NCBI GenBank assembly: GCA_026018925.1
Contig: JAKSZU010000134.1
Coordinates: 248,001-312,000 of the forward strand
DNA from: Tupaia tana
Taxonomy: Eukaryota; Chordata; Mammalia; Scandentia; Tupaiidae
Direction of reading: 5' to 3'
Length of the DNA: 64,000 bases
The notes beneath the pieces are model-generated. The model saw only the letters and a program-made list of their open reading frames with translations. It made no database searches and was not told the origin of the DNA. The translations under genes and the position numbers were made by a program. Position 1 is the stretch's first letter. The number at the start of each line of letters is the position of its first letter. Below are positions 1-11,600 of the stretch, in pieces.

Positions 1-605
1 GAGACAGGAGCAGAGAGAGACAGAGACCTCAGAGACACAGAGACAGAGAGAGAATAGCAGAGGGGCTCCCTGCCACACTAGCTTTGCTTGCTGGAGGCTG
101 AATTATGAGTAGAAAATCTTCATTTCTCCTGAGCCCTGAAATATCTAGTTCCCAGTATCCATGTGGAATCTTCTCAGAGAATGGCTCAACTCTCCTGCCT
201 GGGAGAAAGGAGCAGAAGGGCTTATTAACAAAACAAAAGATGGAGCTTAGAGCCAGAGAGAAATTCTACCTTTAAAAAAATCGTAAAAAGGAAAAATTAC
301 CAAAAAAAAAAAATGAGGAGACAGGAGCAGAGAGAGACAGAGACCTCAGAGACACAGAGACAGAGATAGAAGGCCAGAGGGGCTCCCTACCACACTAGCT
401 TTGCTTGCTGGAGGCTGAATTATGAGTAGAAAATCTTCATTTCTCCTGAGCCCTGAAATATCTAGTTCCCAGTATCCATGTGGAATCTTCTCAGAGAATG
501 GCTCAACTCTCCTGCCTGGGAGAAAGGAGCAGAAGGGCTTATTAACAAAACAAAAGATGGAGCTGAGAGCCAGAGAGAAATTCTACCTTTAAAAAAATCG
601 TAAAA
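1..605 (+). repeat. Duplicated satellite block, copy 1 of a pair (offset ~4,102)
   Basis: Matches 4103-4705 almost base for base, including the rare variants AGAGAGAATAGCAGAGG (near 44 and 4146) and GGAGCTTAGAGCC in place of GGAGCTGAGAGCC (near 243 and 4345). The offset equals 13 monomers. The match ends at GGAATAATTACC (609), where the partner instead reads GGAAAAATTACC. The two copies differ mainly in the length of poly-A runs. Confidence 0.85.
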
Positions 606-1755
606 AGGAATAATTACCAAAAAAAAAATGAGGAGACAGGAGCAGAGAGAGTCAGAGACCTCAGAGACACAGAGACAGAGATAGAAGGCCAGAGGGGCTC
701 CCTACCACACTAGCTTTGCTTGCTGGAGGCTGAATTCTGAGTAGAAAATCTTCATTTCTCCTGAGCCCTGAAATATCTAGTTCCCAGTATCCATGTGGAA
801 TCTTCTCAGAGAATGGCTCAACTCTCCTGCCTGGGAGAAAGGAGCAGAAGGGCTTATTAACAAAACAAAAGATGGAGCTGAGAACCAGAGAGAAATTCCA
901 CCTTTAAAAAAATCGTAAAAAGGAAAAATTACCAAAAAAAAAATGAGGAGAGAGGAGCAGAGAGAGACAGAGACCTCAGAGACACAGAGACAGAGATAGA
1001 AGGCCAGAGGGGCTCCCTACCACACTAGCTTTGCTTGCTGGAGGCTGAATTATGAGTAGAAAATCTTCATTTCTCCAGAGCCCTGAAATATCTAGTTCCC
1101 AGTATCCATGTGGAATCTTCTCAGATTATGGCTCAACTCTCCTGCCTGGGAGAAAAAGCAGAAGGGCTTATTAAAAAACAAAAATGGAGCTGAGAGCTAG
1201 AGAGAAATTCTACCTTTAAAAAAATCGTAAAAAGGAAAAATTACCAAAAAAATTAATGAGGAGACAGGAGCAGAGAGAGACAGAGACCTCAGAGACACAG
1301 AGACAGAGATAGAAGGCCAGAGGGGCTCCCTACCACACTAGCTTTGCTTGCTGGAAGCTGAATTATGAGTAGAAAATCTTCATTTCTCCTGAGCCCTGAA
1401 ATATCTAGTTCCCAGTATCCATGAGGAATCTTCTCAGAGAATGGCTCAACTCTCCTGCCTGGGAGAAAGGAGCAGAAGGCCTTATTAACAAAACAAAAGA
1501 TGGAGCTGAGAGGCAGAGAGAAATTCTACCTTTAAAAAAATCGAAAAAGGAAAAATTACCAAAAAAAGAAAAAGAAGGAGACAGCAGCAGAGAGAGACAG
1601 AGAACTCAGAGACACAGAGACAGAGATAGAAGGCCAGAGGGGCTCCCTACCACACTAGCTTTGCTTGCTGGGGGCTGAATTATGAGTAGAAAATCTTCAT
1701 TTCTCCTGAGCCCTGAAATATCTAGTTCCCAGTATCCATGTGGAATCTTCTCAGA
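601..1755 (+). repeat. Duplicated satellite block (offset 4,732 = 15 monomers)
   Basis: Matches 5333-6487 with the same string of private variants in the same order: GAGTCAGAGACC, GAATTCTGAG, GAGAACCAGAGAGAAATTCC, GAGGAGAGAGG, TCTCCAGAGCCC, CTCAGATTATGG, CCAAAAAAATTAATGAGG, CCATGAGGAATC and CTGGGGGCTG. The match breaks near 1755, where the partner has GAGAATTGCTC. Parts of this block also match 3125-3860, so three related copies lie within 6.5 kb. Confidence 0.85.
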
Positions 1756-2494
1756 GAATGGCTCAACTCTCCTGCCTGGGAGAAAGGAGCAGAAGGGCTT
1801 ATTAACAAAGCAAAAGATGGAGCTGAGAGCCAGAGAGAAATTCTTCTTTAAAAAAACGTAAAAAGGAAAAATTACCAAAAAAAAAATGAGGAGACAGGAG
1901 CAGAGAGAGACAGAGACTTCAGAGACACAGAGACAGAGATAGAAGGCCAGAGGGGCTTCCTACCACATTAGCTTTGCTTGCTGGAGGCTGAATTATGAGT
2001 AGAAAATCTTCATTTCTCCTGAGCCCTGAAATATCTAGTTCCCAGTATCCATGTGGAATATTCTCAGAGAATGGCTCAACTCTACAGCCTGGGAGAAAGG
2101 AGCAGAAGGGCTTATTAACAAAACAAAAGATGGAGCTGAGAGCCAGAGAGAAATTCTACCTTTAAAAAAATCTTAAAAAGGAAAAATTACCAAAAAAAAT
2201 GAGGAGACAGGAGCAGAGAGAGACAGAGACCTCAGAGACACAGAGACAGAGATAGAAGGCCAGAGGGGCTACCTACAACACTAGCTTTGCTTGCTGGAGG
2301 CTGAATTATGAGTAGAAAATCTTCATTTCTCCTCAGCCCTGAAATATCTAGTTCCCAGTAACCATGTGGAATCTTCTCAGAGAATGGCTCAACTCTCCTG
2401 CCTGGGAGAAAGGAGCAGAAGGGGTTATTAACAAAACAAAAGATGGAGCTGAGAGCCAGAGAGAAATTCTACCTTTAAAAAAATCGTAAAAAGG

Positions 2495-3450
2495 AAAAAT
2501 TACCAAAAAAAAAAAAATGAGGAGACAGGAGCAGAGAGAGACAGAGACCTCAGAGACACAGAGACAGAGATAGAAGGCCAGAGGGGCTCCCGACCACAAG
2601 ACCTTTGCTTGCTGGAAGCTGAATTATGAGTAGATAATCTTCATTTCTCCTGAGTCCTGAAATATCTAGTTCCCAGTATCCATGGGGAATCTTCTCAGAG
2701 AATGGCTCAACTCTCCTGCCTGGGAGAAAGGAGCAGAAGGGCTTATTAACAAAACAAAAGATGGAGCTGAGAGCCAGAGAGAAATTCTACCTTTAAAAAA
2801 AATCGTAAAAAGGAAAAATTACCAAAAAATAAAATTAGGAGACAGGAGCAGAGAGAGACAGAGACCTCAGAGACACAGAGACAGAGATAGAAGGCCAGAG
2901 GGGCTACCTACCACACTAGCCTTGCTTGCTGGAGGCTGAATTATGAGTAAAAATCTTCATTTCTCCTGAGCCCTGAAATATCTAGTTCCCAGTATCCATG
3001 TGGAATCTTCTCAGAGAATGGCTCAACTCTCCTGCCTGGGAGAAAGGAGCAGAAGGTTTATTAACAAAACTAAAGATGGAGCTGAGAGCCAGAGAGAAAT
3101 TCTACCTTTAAAAAAATCGTAAAAAGGAATAATTACCAAAAAAAAAATGAGGAGACAGGAGCAGAGAGAGTCAGAGACCTCAGAGACACAGAGACAGAGA
3201 TAGAAGGCCAGAGGGGCTCCCTACCACACTAGCTTTGCTTGCTGGAGGCTGAATTCTGAGTAGAAAATCTTCATTTCTCCTGAGCCCTGAAATATCTAGT
3301 TCCCAGTATCCATGTGGAATCTTCTCAGAGAATGGCTCAACTCTCCTGCCTGGGAGAAAGGAGCAGAAGGGCTTATTAACAAAACAAAAGATGGAGCTGA
3401 GAACCAGAGAGAAATTCCACCTTTAAAAAAATCGTAAAAAGGAAAAATTA
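2495..3450 (+). repeat. Duplicated satellite block (offset 2,212 = 7 monomers)
   Basis: Matches 4705-5662 with only a handful of substitutions (for example GACCACAAGACC against GACCCCAAGACC, and GAGTCCTGA against GAGCCCTGA). Shared rare variants are CCATGGGGAATC, AAAATTAGGAG, CTACCTACCACACTAGCC, GAGTAAAAATC and AAGGTTTATTAAC. The match stops where this copy has CCAAAAAAATTAATGAGG and the partner has an A run followed by GAGGAGAGAGG. Confidence 0.85.
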
Positions 3451-4102
3451 CCAAAAAAATTAATGAGGAGACAGGAGCAGAGAGAGACAGAGACCTCAGA
3501 GACACAGAGACAGAGATAGAAGGCCAGAGGGGCTCCCTACCACACTAGCTTTGCTTGCTGGAAGCTGAATTATGAGTAAAAAATCTTCATTTCTCCTGAG
3601 CCCTGAAATATCTAGTTCCCAGTATCCATGAGGAATCTTCTCAGAGAATGGCTCAACTCTCCTGCCTGGGAGAAAGGAGCAGAAGGCCTTATTAACAAAA
3701 CAAAAGATGGAGCTGAGAGGCAGAGAGAAATTCTACCTTTAAAAAAAATCGTAAAAAGGAAAAATTACCAAAAAAAGAAAAAGAAGGAGACAGCAGCAGA
3801 GAGAGACAGAGAACTCAGAGACACAGAGACAGAGATAGAAGGCCAGAGGGGCTCCTTACCACACTAGCTTTGCTTGCTGGAGGCTGAATTATGAGTAGAA
3901 AATCTTCATTTCTCCTGAGCCCTGAAATATCTAGTTCCCAGTATCCATGTGGAATCTTCTCAGAGAATGGCTCAACTCTCCTGCCTGGGAGAAAGGAGCA
4001 GAAGGGCTTATTAACAAAGCAAAAGATGGAGCTGAGAGCCAGAGAGAAATTCTACCTTTAAAAAAATCGTAAAAAGGAAAAATTACCAAAAAAAAAAATG
4101 AG

Positions 4103-4705
4103 GAGACAGGAGCAGAGAGAGACAGAGACCTCAGAGACACAGAGACAGAGAGAGAATAGCAGAGGGGCTCCCTGCCACACTAGCTTTGCTTGCTGGAGGC
4201 TGAATTATGAGTAGAAAATCTTCATTTCTCCTGAGCCCTGAAATATCTAGTTCCCAGTATCCATGTGGAATCTTCTCAGAGAATGGCTCAACTCTCCTGC
4301 CTGGGAGAAAGGAGCAGAAGGGCTTATTAACAAAACAAAAGATGGAGCTTAGAGCCAGAGAGAAATTCTACCTTTAAAAAAATCGTAAAAAGGAAAAATT
4401 ACCAAAAAAAAAATGAGGAGACAGGAGCAGAGAGAGACAGAGACCTCAGAGACACAGAGACAGAGATAGAAGGCCAGAGGGGCTCCCTACCACACTAGCT
4501 TTGCTTGCTGGAGGCTGAATTATGAGTAGAAAATCTTCATTTCTCCTGAGCCCTGAAATATCTAGTTCCCAGTATCCATGTGGAATCTTCTCAGAGAATG
4601 GCTCAACTCTCCTGCCTGGGAGAAAGGAGCAGAAGGGCTTATTAACAAAACAAAAGATGGAGCTGAGAGCCAGAGAGAAATTCTACCTTTAAAAAAATCG
4701 TAAAA
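4103..4705 (+). repeat. Duplicated satellite block, copy 2 of the pair with 1-605
   Basis: The partner of the block that opens the window, identified by the shared AGAGAATAGC and GGAGCTTAGAGCC variants. At its right end the sequence switches without any break in monomer phase to the block that resembles 2495-3450. This is what an unequal exchange between aligned monomers would leave. Confidence 0.83.
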
Positions 4706-4730
4706 AGGAAAAATTACCAAAAAAAAAAAT
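4415..4730 (+). repeat. Representative satellite monomer (316 bp) and its internal parts
   Basis: A typical full-length unit, phased to start at GAGGAGACAGGAGC. It has three zones. Bases 4415-4492 are almost all purine, built from degenerate GAGACAGA-like words with only a few pyrimidines. Bases 4493-4687 are mixed sequence with the most conserved landmarks: CACACTAGCTTTGCTTGCTGG, TTCATTTCTCCTGAGCC, CCAGTATCCATGTGG and GCTTATTAACAAAACAAAAG. Bases 4688-4730 are an A-tract zone: A7, TCGT, A5, GG, A5, TTACC and then a long A run whose length varies from copy to copy and accounts for most of the length variation. The only CpG in this zone is in ATCGTAAAA. I see no CENP-B-box match (TTCG followed by the spaced A and CGGG) in this unit. 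Confidence 0.9.
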
Positions 4731-5662
4731 GAGGAGACAGGAGCAGAGAGAGACAGAGACCTCAGAGACACAGAGACAGAGATAGAAGGCCAGAGGGGCT
4801 CCCGACCCCAAGACCTTTGCTTGCTGGAAGCTGAATTATGAGTAGAAAATCTTCATTTCTCCTGAGCCCTGAAATATCTAGTTCCCAGTATCCATGGGGA
4901 ATCTTCTCAGAGAATGGCTCAACTCTCCTGCCTGGGAGAAAGGAGCAGAAGGGCTTATTAACAAAACAAAAGATGGAGCTGAGAGCCAGAGAGAAATTCT
5001 ACCTTTAAAAAAAACCGTAAAAAGGAAAAATTACCAAAAAATAAAATTAGGAGACAGGAGCAGAGAGAGACAGAGACCTCAGAGACACAGAGACAGAGAT
5101 AGAAGGCCAGAGGGGCTACCTACCACACTAGCCTTGCTTGCTGGAGGCTGAATTATGAGTAAAAATCTTCATTTCTCCTGAGCCCTGAAATATCTAGTTC
5201 CCAGTATCCATGTGGAATCTTCTCAGAGAATGGCTCAATTCTCCTGCCTGGGAGAAAGGAGCAGAAGGTTTATTAACAAAACTAAAGATGGAGCTGAGAG
5301 CCAGAGAGAAATTCTACCTTTAAAAAAATCGTAAAAAGGAATAATTACCAAAAAAAAAATGAGGAGACAGGAGCAGAGAGAGTCAGAGACCTCAGAGACA
5401 CAGAGACAGAGATAGAAGGCCAGAGGGGCTCCCTACCACACTAGCTTTGCTTGCTGGAGGCTGAATTCTGAGTAGAAAATCTTCATTTCTCCTGAGCCCT
5501 GAAATATCTAGTTCCCAGTATCCATGTGGAATCTTCTCAGAGAATGGCTCAACTCTCCTGCCTGGGAGAAAGGAGCAGAAGGGCTTATTAACAAAACAAA
5601 AGATGGAGCTGAGAACCAGAGAGAAATTCCACCTTTAAAAAAATCGTAAAAAGGAAAAATTA
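4705..5662 (+). repeat. Duplicated satellite block, partner of 2495-3450
   Basis: Carries the same ordered variants as its partner, including CCATGGGGAATC at 4891 and GTCAGAGACC near 5390. At its right end, from about 5333 onward, it is also collinear with 601-1755. The two matches overlap for about one monomer, so the exact switch point cannot be fixed. Confidence 0.83.
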
Positions 5663-6487
5663 CCAAAAAAAAAAATGAGGAGAGAGGAGCAGAGAGAGAC
5701 AGAGACCTCAGAGACACAGAGACAGAGATAGAAGGCCAGAGGGGCTCCCTACCACACTAGCTTTGCTTGCTGGAGGCTGAATTATGAGTAGAAAATCTTC
5801 ATTTCTCCAGAGCCCTGAAATATCTAGTTCCCAGTATCCATGTGGAATCTTCTCAGATTATGGCTCAACTCTCCTGCCTGGGAGAAAAAGCAGAAGGGCT
5901 TATTAAAAAACAAAAATGGAGCTGAGAGCTAGAGAGAAATTCTACCTTTAAAAAAATCGTAAAAAGGAAAAATTACCAAAAAAATTAATGAGGAGACAGG
6001 AGCAGAGAGAGACAGAGACCTCAGAGACACAGAGACAGAGATAGAAGGCCAGAGGGGCTCCCTACCACACTAGCTTTGCTTGCTGGAAGCTGAATTATGA
6101 GTAGAAAATCTTCATTTCTCCTGAGCCCTGAAATATCTAGTTCCCAGTATCCATGAGGAATCTTCTCAGAGAATGGCTCAACTCTCCTGCCTGGGAGAAA
6201 GGAGCAGAAGGCCTTATTAACAAAACAAAAGATGGAGCTGAGAGGCAGAGAGAAATTCTACCTTTAAAAAAATCGAAAAAGGAAAAATTACCAAAAAAAG
6301 AAAAAGAAGGAGACAGCAGCAGAGAGAGACAGAGAACTCAGAGACACAGAGACAGAGATAGAAGGCCAGAGGGGCTCCCTACCACACTAGCTTTGCTTGC
6401 TGGGGGCTGAATTATGAGTAGAAAATCTTCATTTCTCCTGAGCCCTGAAATATCTAGTTCCCAGTATCCATGTGGAATCTTCTCAGA
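5333..6487 (+). repeat. Duplicated satellite block, partner of 601-1755
   Basis: Collinear with 601-1755 at 15 monomers' distance. It ends at GAGAATTGCTCAACTCTCCTG (6488), after which the monomers follow a different variant order. It is the last of the interleaved duplicate blocks making up the first 6.5 kb. Confidence 0.83.
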
Positions 6488-7034
6488 GAATTGCTCAACT
6501 CTCCTGTCTGGGAGAAAGGAGCAAAAGGGCTTATTAACAAAACAAAAGATAGAGCTGAGAGCCAGAGAGAAATTCTACCTTTAAAAAAATCGTAAAAAGG
6601 AAAAATTACCAAAAAAAAAATGAGGAGACAGGAGCAGAGAGAGACAGAGACCTCAGAGACACAGAGACAGAGATAGAAGGCCAGAGGGGCTCCCTACCAC
6701 ACTAACTTTGCTTGCTGGAGGATGAATTCTGAGTAGAAAATCTTCATTTCTCTTGAGACCTGAAATATCTAGTTCCCAGTATCCATGTGGAATCTTCTCA
6801 CAGAATGGCTCAAATCTCCTGCCTGGGAGAAAGGAGCAGAAGGGCTTATTAACAAAACAAAGATGGAGCTGAGAGCCAGAAAGAAATTCTACCTTTAAAA
6901 AAATCGTAAAAAGGAAAAATTACCAAAAAAAAATGAGGAGACTGGAGCAGAGAGAGACAGAGTCCTCAGAGACACAGAGACAGAGATAGAAGGCTAGAGG
7001 GGCTCCCTAACACACTAGCTTTGCTTGCTTGAGG

Positions 7035-7675
7035 CTGAATTATGAATAGAAAATCTTCATTTCTCCTGAGCCCTGAAATATCTAGTTCCCAGTATCCATG
7101 TGGAATCTTCTCAGAGAATGGCTCAACTCTCCTGCCTGGGAGAAAGGAGCAGAAGGGCTTATTAACAAAACAAAAGATGGAGCTGAGAGCCAGAGAGAAA
7201 TTCTACCTTTACAAAAATCGTAAAAAGGAAAAATTACCAAAAAAAAAAATGAGGAGACAGGAGCAGAGAGAGACAGAGACCTCAGAGACACAGAGACAGA
7301 GATAGAAGGCCAGAGGGGCTCCCTACCACACTAGCTTTGCTTGCTGGAGGCTGAATTATGAGTATAAAATCTTCTTTTCTCCTGAGCCCTGAAATATCTA
7401 GTTCCCAGTATCCATGTGGAATCTTCTCAGAGAATGGCTCAACTCTCATGCCTGGGAGAAAGGAGCAGAAGGGCTTATTAACAAAACAAAAGATGGAGCT
7501 GAGAGGCAGAGAGAAATTCTACCTTTAAAAAAATCGTAAAAAGGAAAAATTACCAAAAAAAAAAATGAGGAGACAGGAGCAGAGAGAGACAGAGACCTCA
7601 GAGACACAGAGAGAGATAGAAGGCCAGAGGGGCTCCCTACCACACTAGCTTTGCTTGCTGGAGGCTGAATTATGA
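7035..7675 (+). repeat. Three-monomer-spaced duplication, left copy (offset 942)
   Basis: Matches 7977-8617. Shared rare features are CTCTCATGCCTGGG (7446 and 8388), GAGAGGCAGAGAG, and the loss of one GACA in ACACAGAGAGAGATAGAAGG (near 7604 and 8546). The left copy has GAATTATGAATAG where the right has GAATTATGAGTAG. After 7675 the copies diverge (AAGTCTTCC against AAATCTTCA). Confidence 0.75.
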
Positions 7676-7976
7676 GTAGAAAGTCTTCCTTTCTCCTGAG
7701 CTCTAAAATATCTAGTTCCCAGTATCCATGTGGAATCTTCTCAGAGAATGGCTCAAATCTCCTGCCTGGAGAAAGGAGCAGAAGGGCTTATTAACAAAAC
7801 AAAGATGGAGCTGAGAGCCAGAGAGAAATTCTACCTTTAAAAAAATCGTAAAAAGGAAAAATTACCAAAAAAAAATGAGGAGACAGGAGCAGAGAGAGAC
7901 AGAGACCTCAGAGACACAGAGACAGAGATAGAAGGCTTGAGGGGCTCCCTACCACACTAGCTTTGCTTGCTGGAGG

Positions 7977-8617
7977 CTGAATTATGAGTAGAAAATCTTC
8001 ATTTCTTCTGAGCCCTGAAATATCTAGTTCCCAGTATCCATGTGGAATCTTCTCAGAGAATGGCTCAACTCTCCTGCCTGGGAGAAAGGAGCAGAAGGGC
8101 TTATTAACAAAACAAAAGATGGAGCTGAGAGCCAGAGAGAAATTCTACCTTTAAAAAAATCGTAAAAAGGAAATATTACCAAAAAAAAAAATGAGGAGAC
8201 AGGAGCAGAGAGAGACAGAGACCTCAGAGACACAGAGACAGAGATAGAAGGCCAGAGGGGCTCCCTACCACACTAGCTTTGCTTGCTGGAGGCTGAATTA
8301 TGAGTAGAAAATCTTCATTTCTCCTGAGCCCTGAAATATCTAGTTCCCAGTATCCATGTGGAACCTTCTCAGAGAATGGCTCAACTCTCATGCCTGGGAG
8401 AAAGGAGCAGAAGGGCTTATTAACAAAACAAAAGATGGAGCTGAGAGGCAGAGAGAAATTCTACCTTTAAAAAAATCGTAAAAAGGAAAAATTACCAAAA
8501 AAAAAAATGAGGAGACAGGAGCAGAGAGAGACAGAGACCTCAGAGACACAGAGAGAGATAGAAGGCCAGAGGGGCTCCCTACCACACTAGCTTTGCTTGC
8601 TGGAGGCTGAATTATGA
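7977..8617 (+). repeat. Three-monomer-spaced duplication, right copy
   Basis: The partner of 7035-7675 by the shared CTCTCATGCC and shortened GA-zone variants. The same shortened GA zone (ACACAGAGAGAGATAG) recurs near 10747, 14210 and 15462, so this monomer type has spread within domain A. Confidence 0.75.
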
Positions 8618-11600
8618 GTAGAAAATCTTCATTTCTCCTGAGCCCTGAAATATCTAGTTCCCAGTATCCATGTGGAAACTTCTCAGAGAATGGCTCAACT
8701 CTCCTGCCTGGGAGAAAGGAGCAGAAGGGCTTTTTAACAAAACAAAAGATGGAGCTGAGAGCCAGAGACAAATTCTACCTTTAAAAAAATCATAAAAAGG
8801 AAAAATTACCAAAAAATAAAATGAGGAGACAGGAGCAGAGAGAGACAGAGACCTCAGAGACATAGAGACAGAGATAGAATGCCAGAGGGGCTCCCGACCA
8901 CAAGACCTTTGCTTGCTGGAGGCTGAATTATGAGTAGAAAATCTTCATTTCTCCTGAGCCCTGAAATATCTAGTTCCCAGTATCCATGTGGAATCTTCTC
9001 AGAGAATGGCTCAACTCTCCTGCCTGGGAGAAAGGAGCAGAAGGGCTTATTAACAAAACAAAAGATGGAGCTGAGAGCCAGAGAGAAACTCTTCTTTAAA
9101 AAAACTTAAAAAGGAAAAATTACCAAAAAAAAAATGAGGAGACAGGAGCAGAGAGAGAGAGACTTCAGAGACACAGAGACAGAGATAGAAGGCCAGAGGG
9201 GCTTCCTACCACACTAGCTTTGCTTGCTGGAGGCTGAATTATGAGTAGAAAATCTTCATTTCTCCTGAGCCCTGAAATATCTAGTTCCCAGTATCCATGT
9301 GGAATATTCTCAGAGAATGGCTCAACTCTACGGCCTGTGAGAAATGAGCAGAAGGGCTTATTAACAAAACAAAAGATGGAGCTGAGAGCCAGAGAGAAAT
9401 TCTACCTTTAAAAAAATCTTAAAAAGGAAAAATTACCAAAAAAAAAGAGGAGACAGGAGCAGAGAGAGACAGAGTCCTCAGAGACACAGAGACAGAGATA
9501 GAAGGCCAGAGGGGCTCCCTACCACACTAGCTTTGCTTGCTGGAGGCTGAATTATGAGTAGAAAATCTTCATTTCTCCTCAGCCCTGAAATATCTAGTTC
9601 CCAGTATCCATGTGGAATCTTCTCAGAGAATGGCTCAACTCTCCTGCCTGGGAGAAATGAGCAGAAGGGCTTATTAACAAAACAAAAGATGGAGCTGAGA
9701 GCCAGAGAGAAATTCTACCTTTAAAAAAATCGTAAAAAGGAAAAATTACCAAAAAAAAAAATGAGGAGACAGGAGCAGAGAGAGACAGAGACATCAGAGA
9801 CACAGAGACAGAGATAGAAGGACAGAGGGGCTCCCGACCACAAGACCTTTGCTTGCTGGAAGCTGAATTATGAGTAGAAAATCTTCATTTCTCCTGAGCC
9901 CTGAAATATCTAGTTCCCAGTATCCATGTGGAATCTTCTCAGAGAATGGCTCAACTCTCCTGCCTGGGAAAAAGGAGCAGAAGGGCTTATTAACAAAACA
10001 AAAGATGGAGCTGAGAGCCAGAGAGAAATTCTTCTTTAAAAAAACGTAAAAAGGAAAAATTACCAAAAAAAAAATGAGGAGACAGGAGCAGAGAGAGACA
10101 GAGACTTCAGAGACATAGAGACAGAGATAGAAGGCCAGAGGGGCTTCCTACCACACTAGCTTTGCTTGCTGGAGGCTGAATTATGAGTTGAAAATCTTCA
10201 TTTCTCCTGAGCCCTGAAATATCTAGTTCCCAGTATCCATGTGGAATATTCTCAGAGAATGGCTCAACTCTACGGCCTGGGAGAAAGGAGCAGAAAGGCT
10301 TATTAACAAAACAAAAGATGGAGCTGAGAGCCAGAGAGAAATTCTACCTTTAAAAAAAGCGTAAAAAGGAAAAATTACCAAAAAAAAAAATGAGGAGACA
10401 GGAGCAGAGAGAGACAGAGACCTCAGAGACACAGAGACAGACATAGAAGGCCAGAGGGGCTCTCGACCACAAGACCTTTGCTTGCTGGAAGCTGAATTAT
10501 GAGTAGAAAATCTTCATTTCTCCTGAGCCCTGAAATATCTAGTTCCCAGTATCCATGTGGAATCTTCTCAGAGAATGGCTCAACTCTCCTGCCTGGGAGA
10601 AAGGAGCGGAAGGGCTTATTAACAAAACAAAAGATGGAGCTGAGAGGCAGATAGAAATTCTACCTTTAAAAAAATCGTAAAAAGGAAAAATTACCAAAAA
10701 AAAAAAATGAGGAGACAGGAGCAGAGAGAGACAGAGACCTCAGAGACACAGAGAGAGATAGAAGGCCAGAGGGGCTCCCTACCCCACTAGCTTTGCTTGC
10801 TGGAGGCTGAATTATGAGTAGAAAATCTTCATTTCTCCTGAGCCCTGAAATATCTAGTTCCCAGTATCCATGTGGAATCTTCTCAGAGAATGGCTCAACT
10901 CTCCTGCCTGGGAGAAAGGAGCAGAAGGGCTTATTAAGAAAACAAAAGATGGAGCTGAGAGCCAGAGAGAAATTCTACCTTTAAAAAAATCGTAAAAAGG
11001 AAAAATTACCAAAAAATAAAATGAGGAGACAGGAGCAGAGAGAGACAGAGACCTCAGAGACATAGAGAAAGAGATAGAAGGCCAGAGGGGCTCCCGACCA
11101 CAAGACCTTTGCTTGCTGGAAGCTGAATTATGAGTAGAAAATCTTCATTTCTCCTGAGCCCTGAAATATCTAGTTCCCAGTATCCATGTGGAATCTTCTC
11201 AGAGAATGGCTCAACTCTCCTGCCTGGGAGAAAGGAGCAGAAGGGTTATTAACAAAACTAAATATGGAGCTGAGAGCCAGAGAGAAATTCTACCTTTAAA
11301 AAAATCGTAAAAAGGAATAATTACCAAAAAAAAATGAGGAGACAGGAGCAGAGAGAGTCAGAGACCTCAGAGACACAGAGACAGAGATAGAAGGCCAGAG
11401 GGGCTCCCTACCACACTAGCTTTGCTTGCTGGAGGCTGAATTATGGGTAGAAAATCTTCATTTCTCCTGAGACCTGAAATATCTAGTTCCCAGTATCCAT
11501 GTGGAATCTTCTCAGAGAATGGCTCAACTCTACGGCCTGGGAGAAAGGAGCAGAAGGGCTTATTAACAAAACAAAGATGGAGCTGAGAGCCAGAGAGAAA

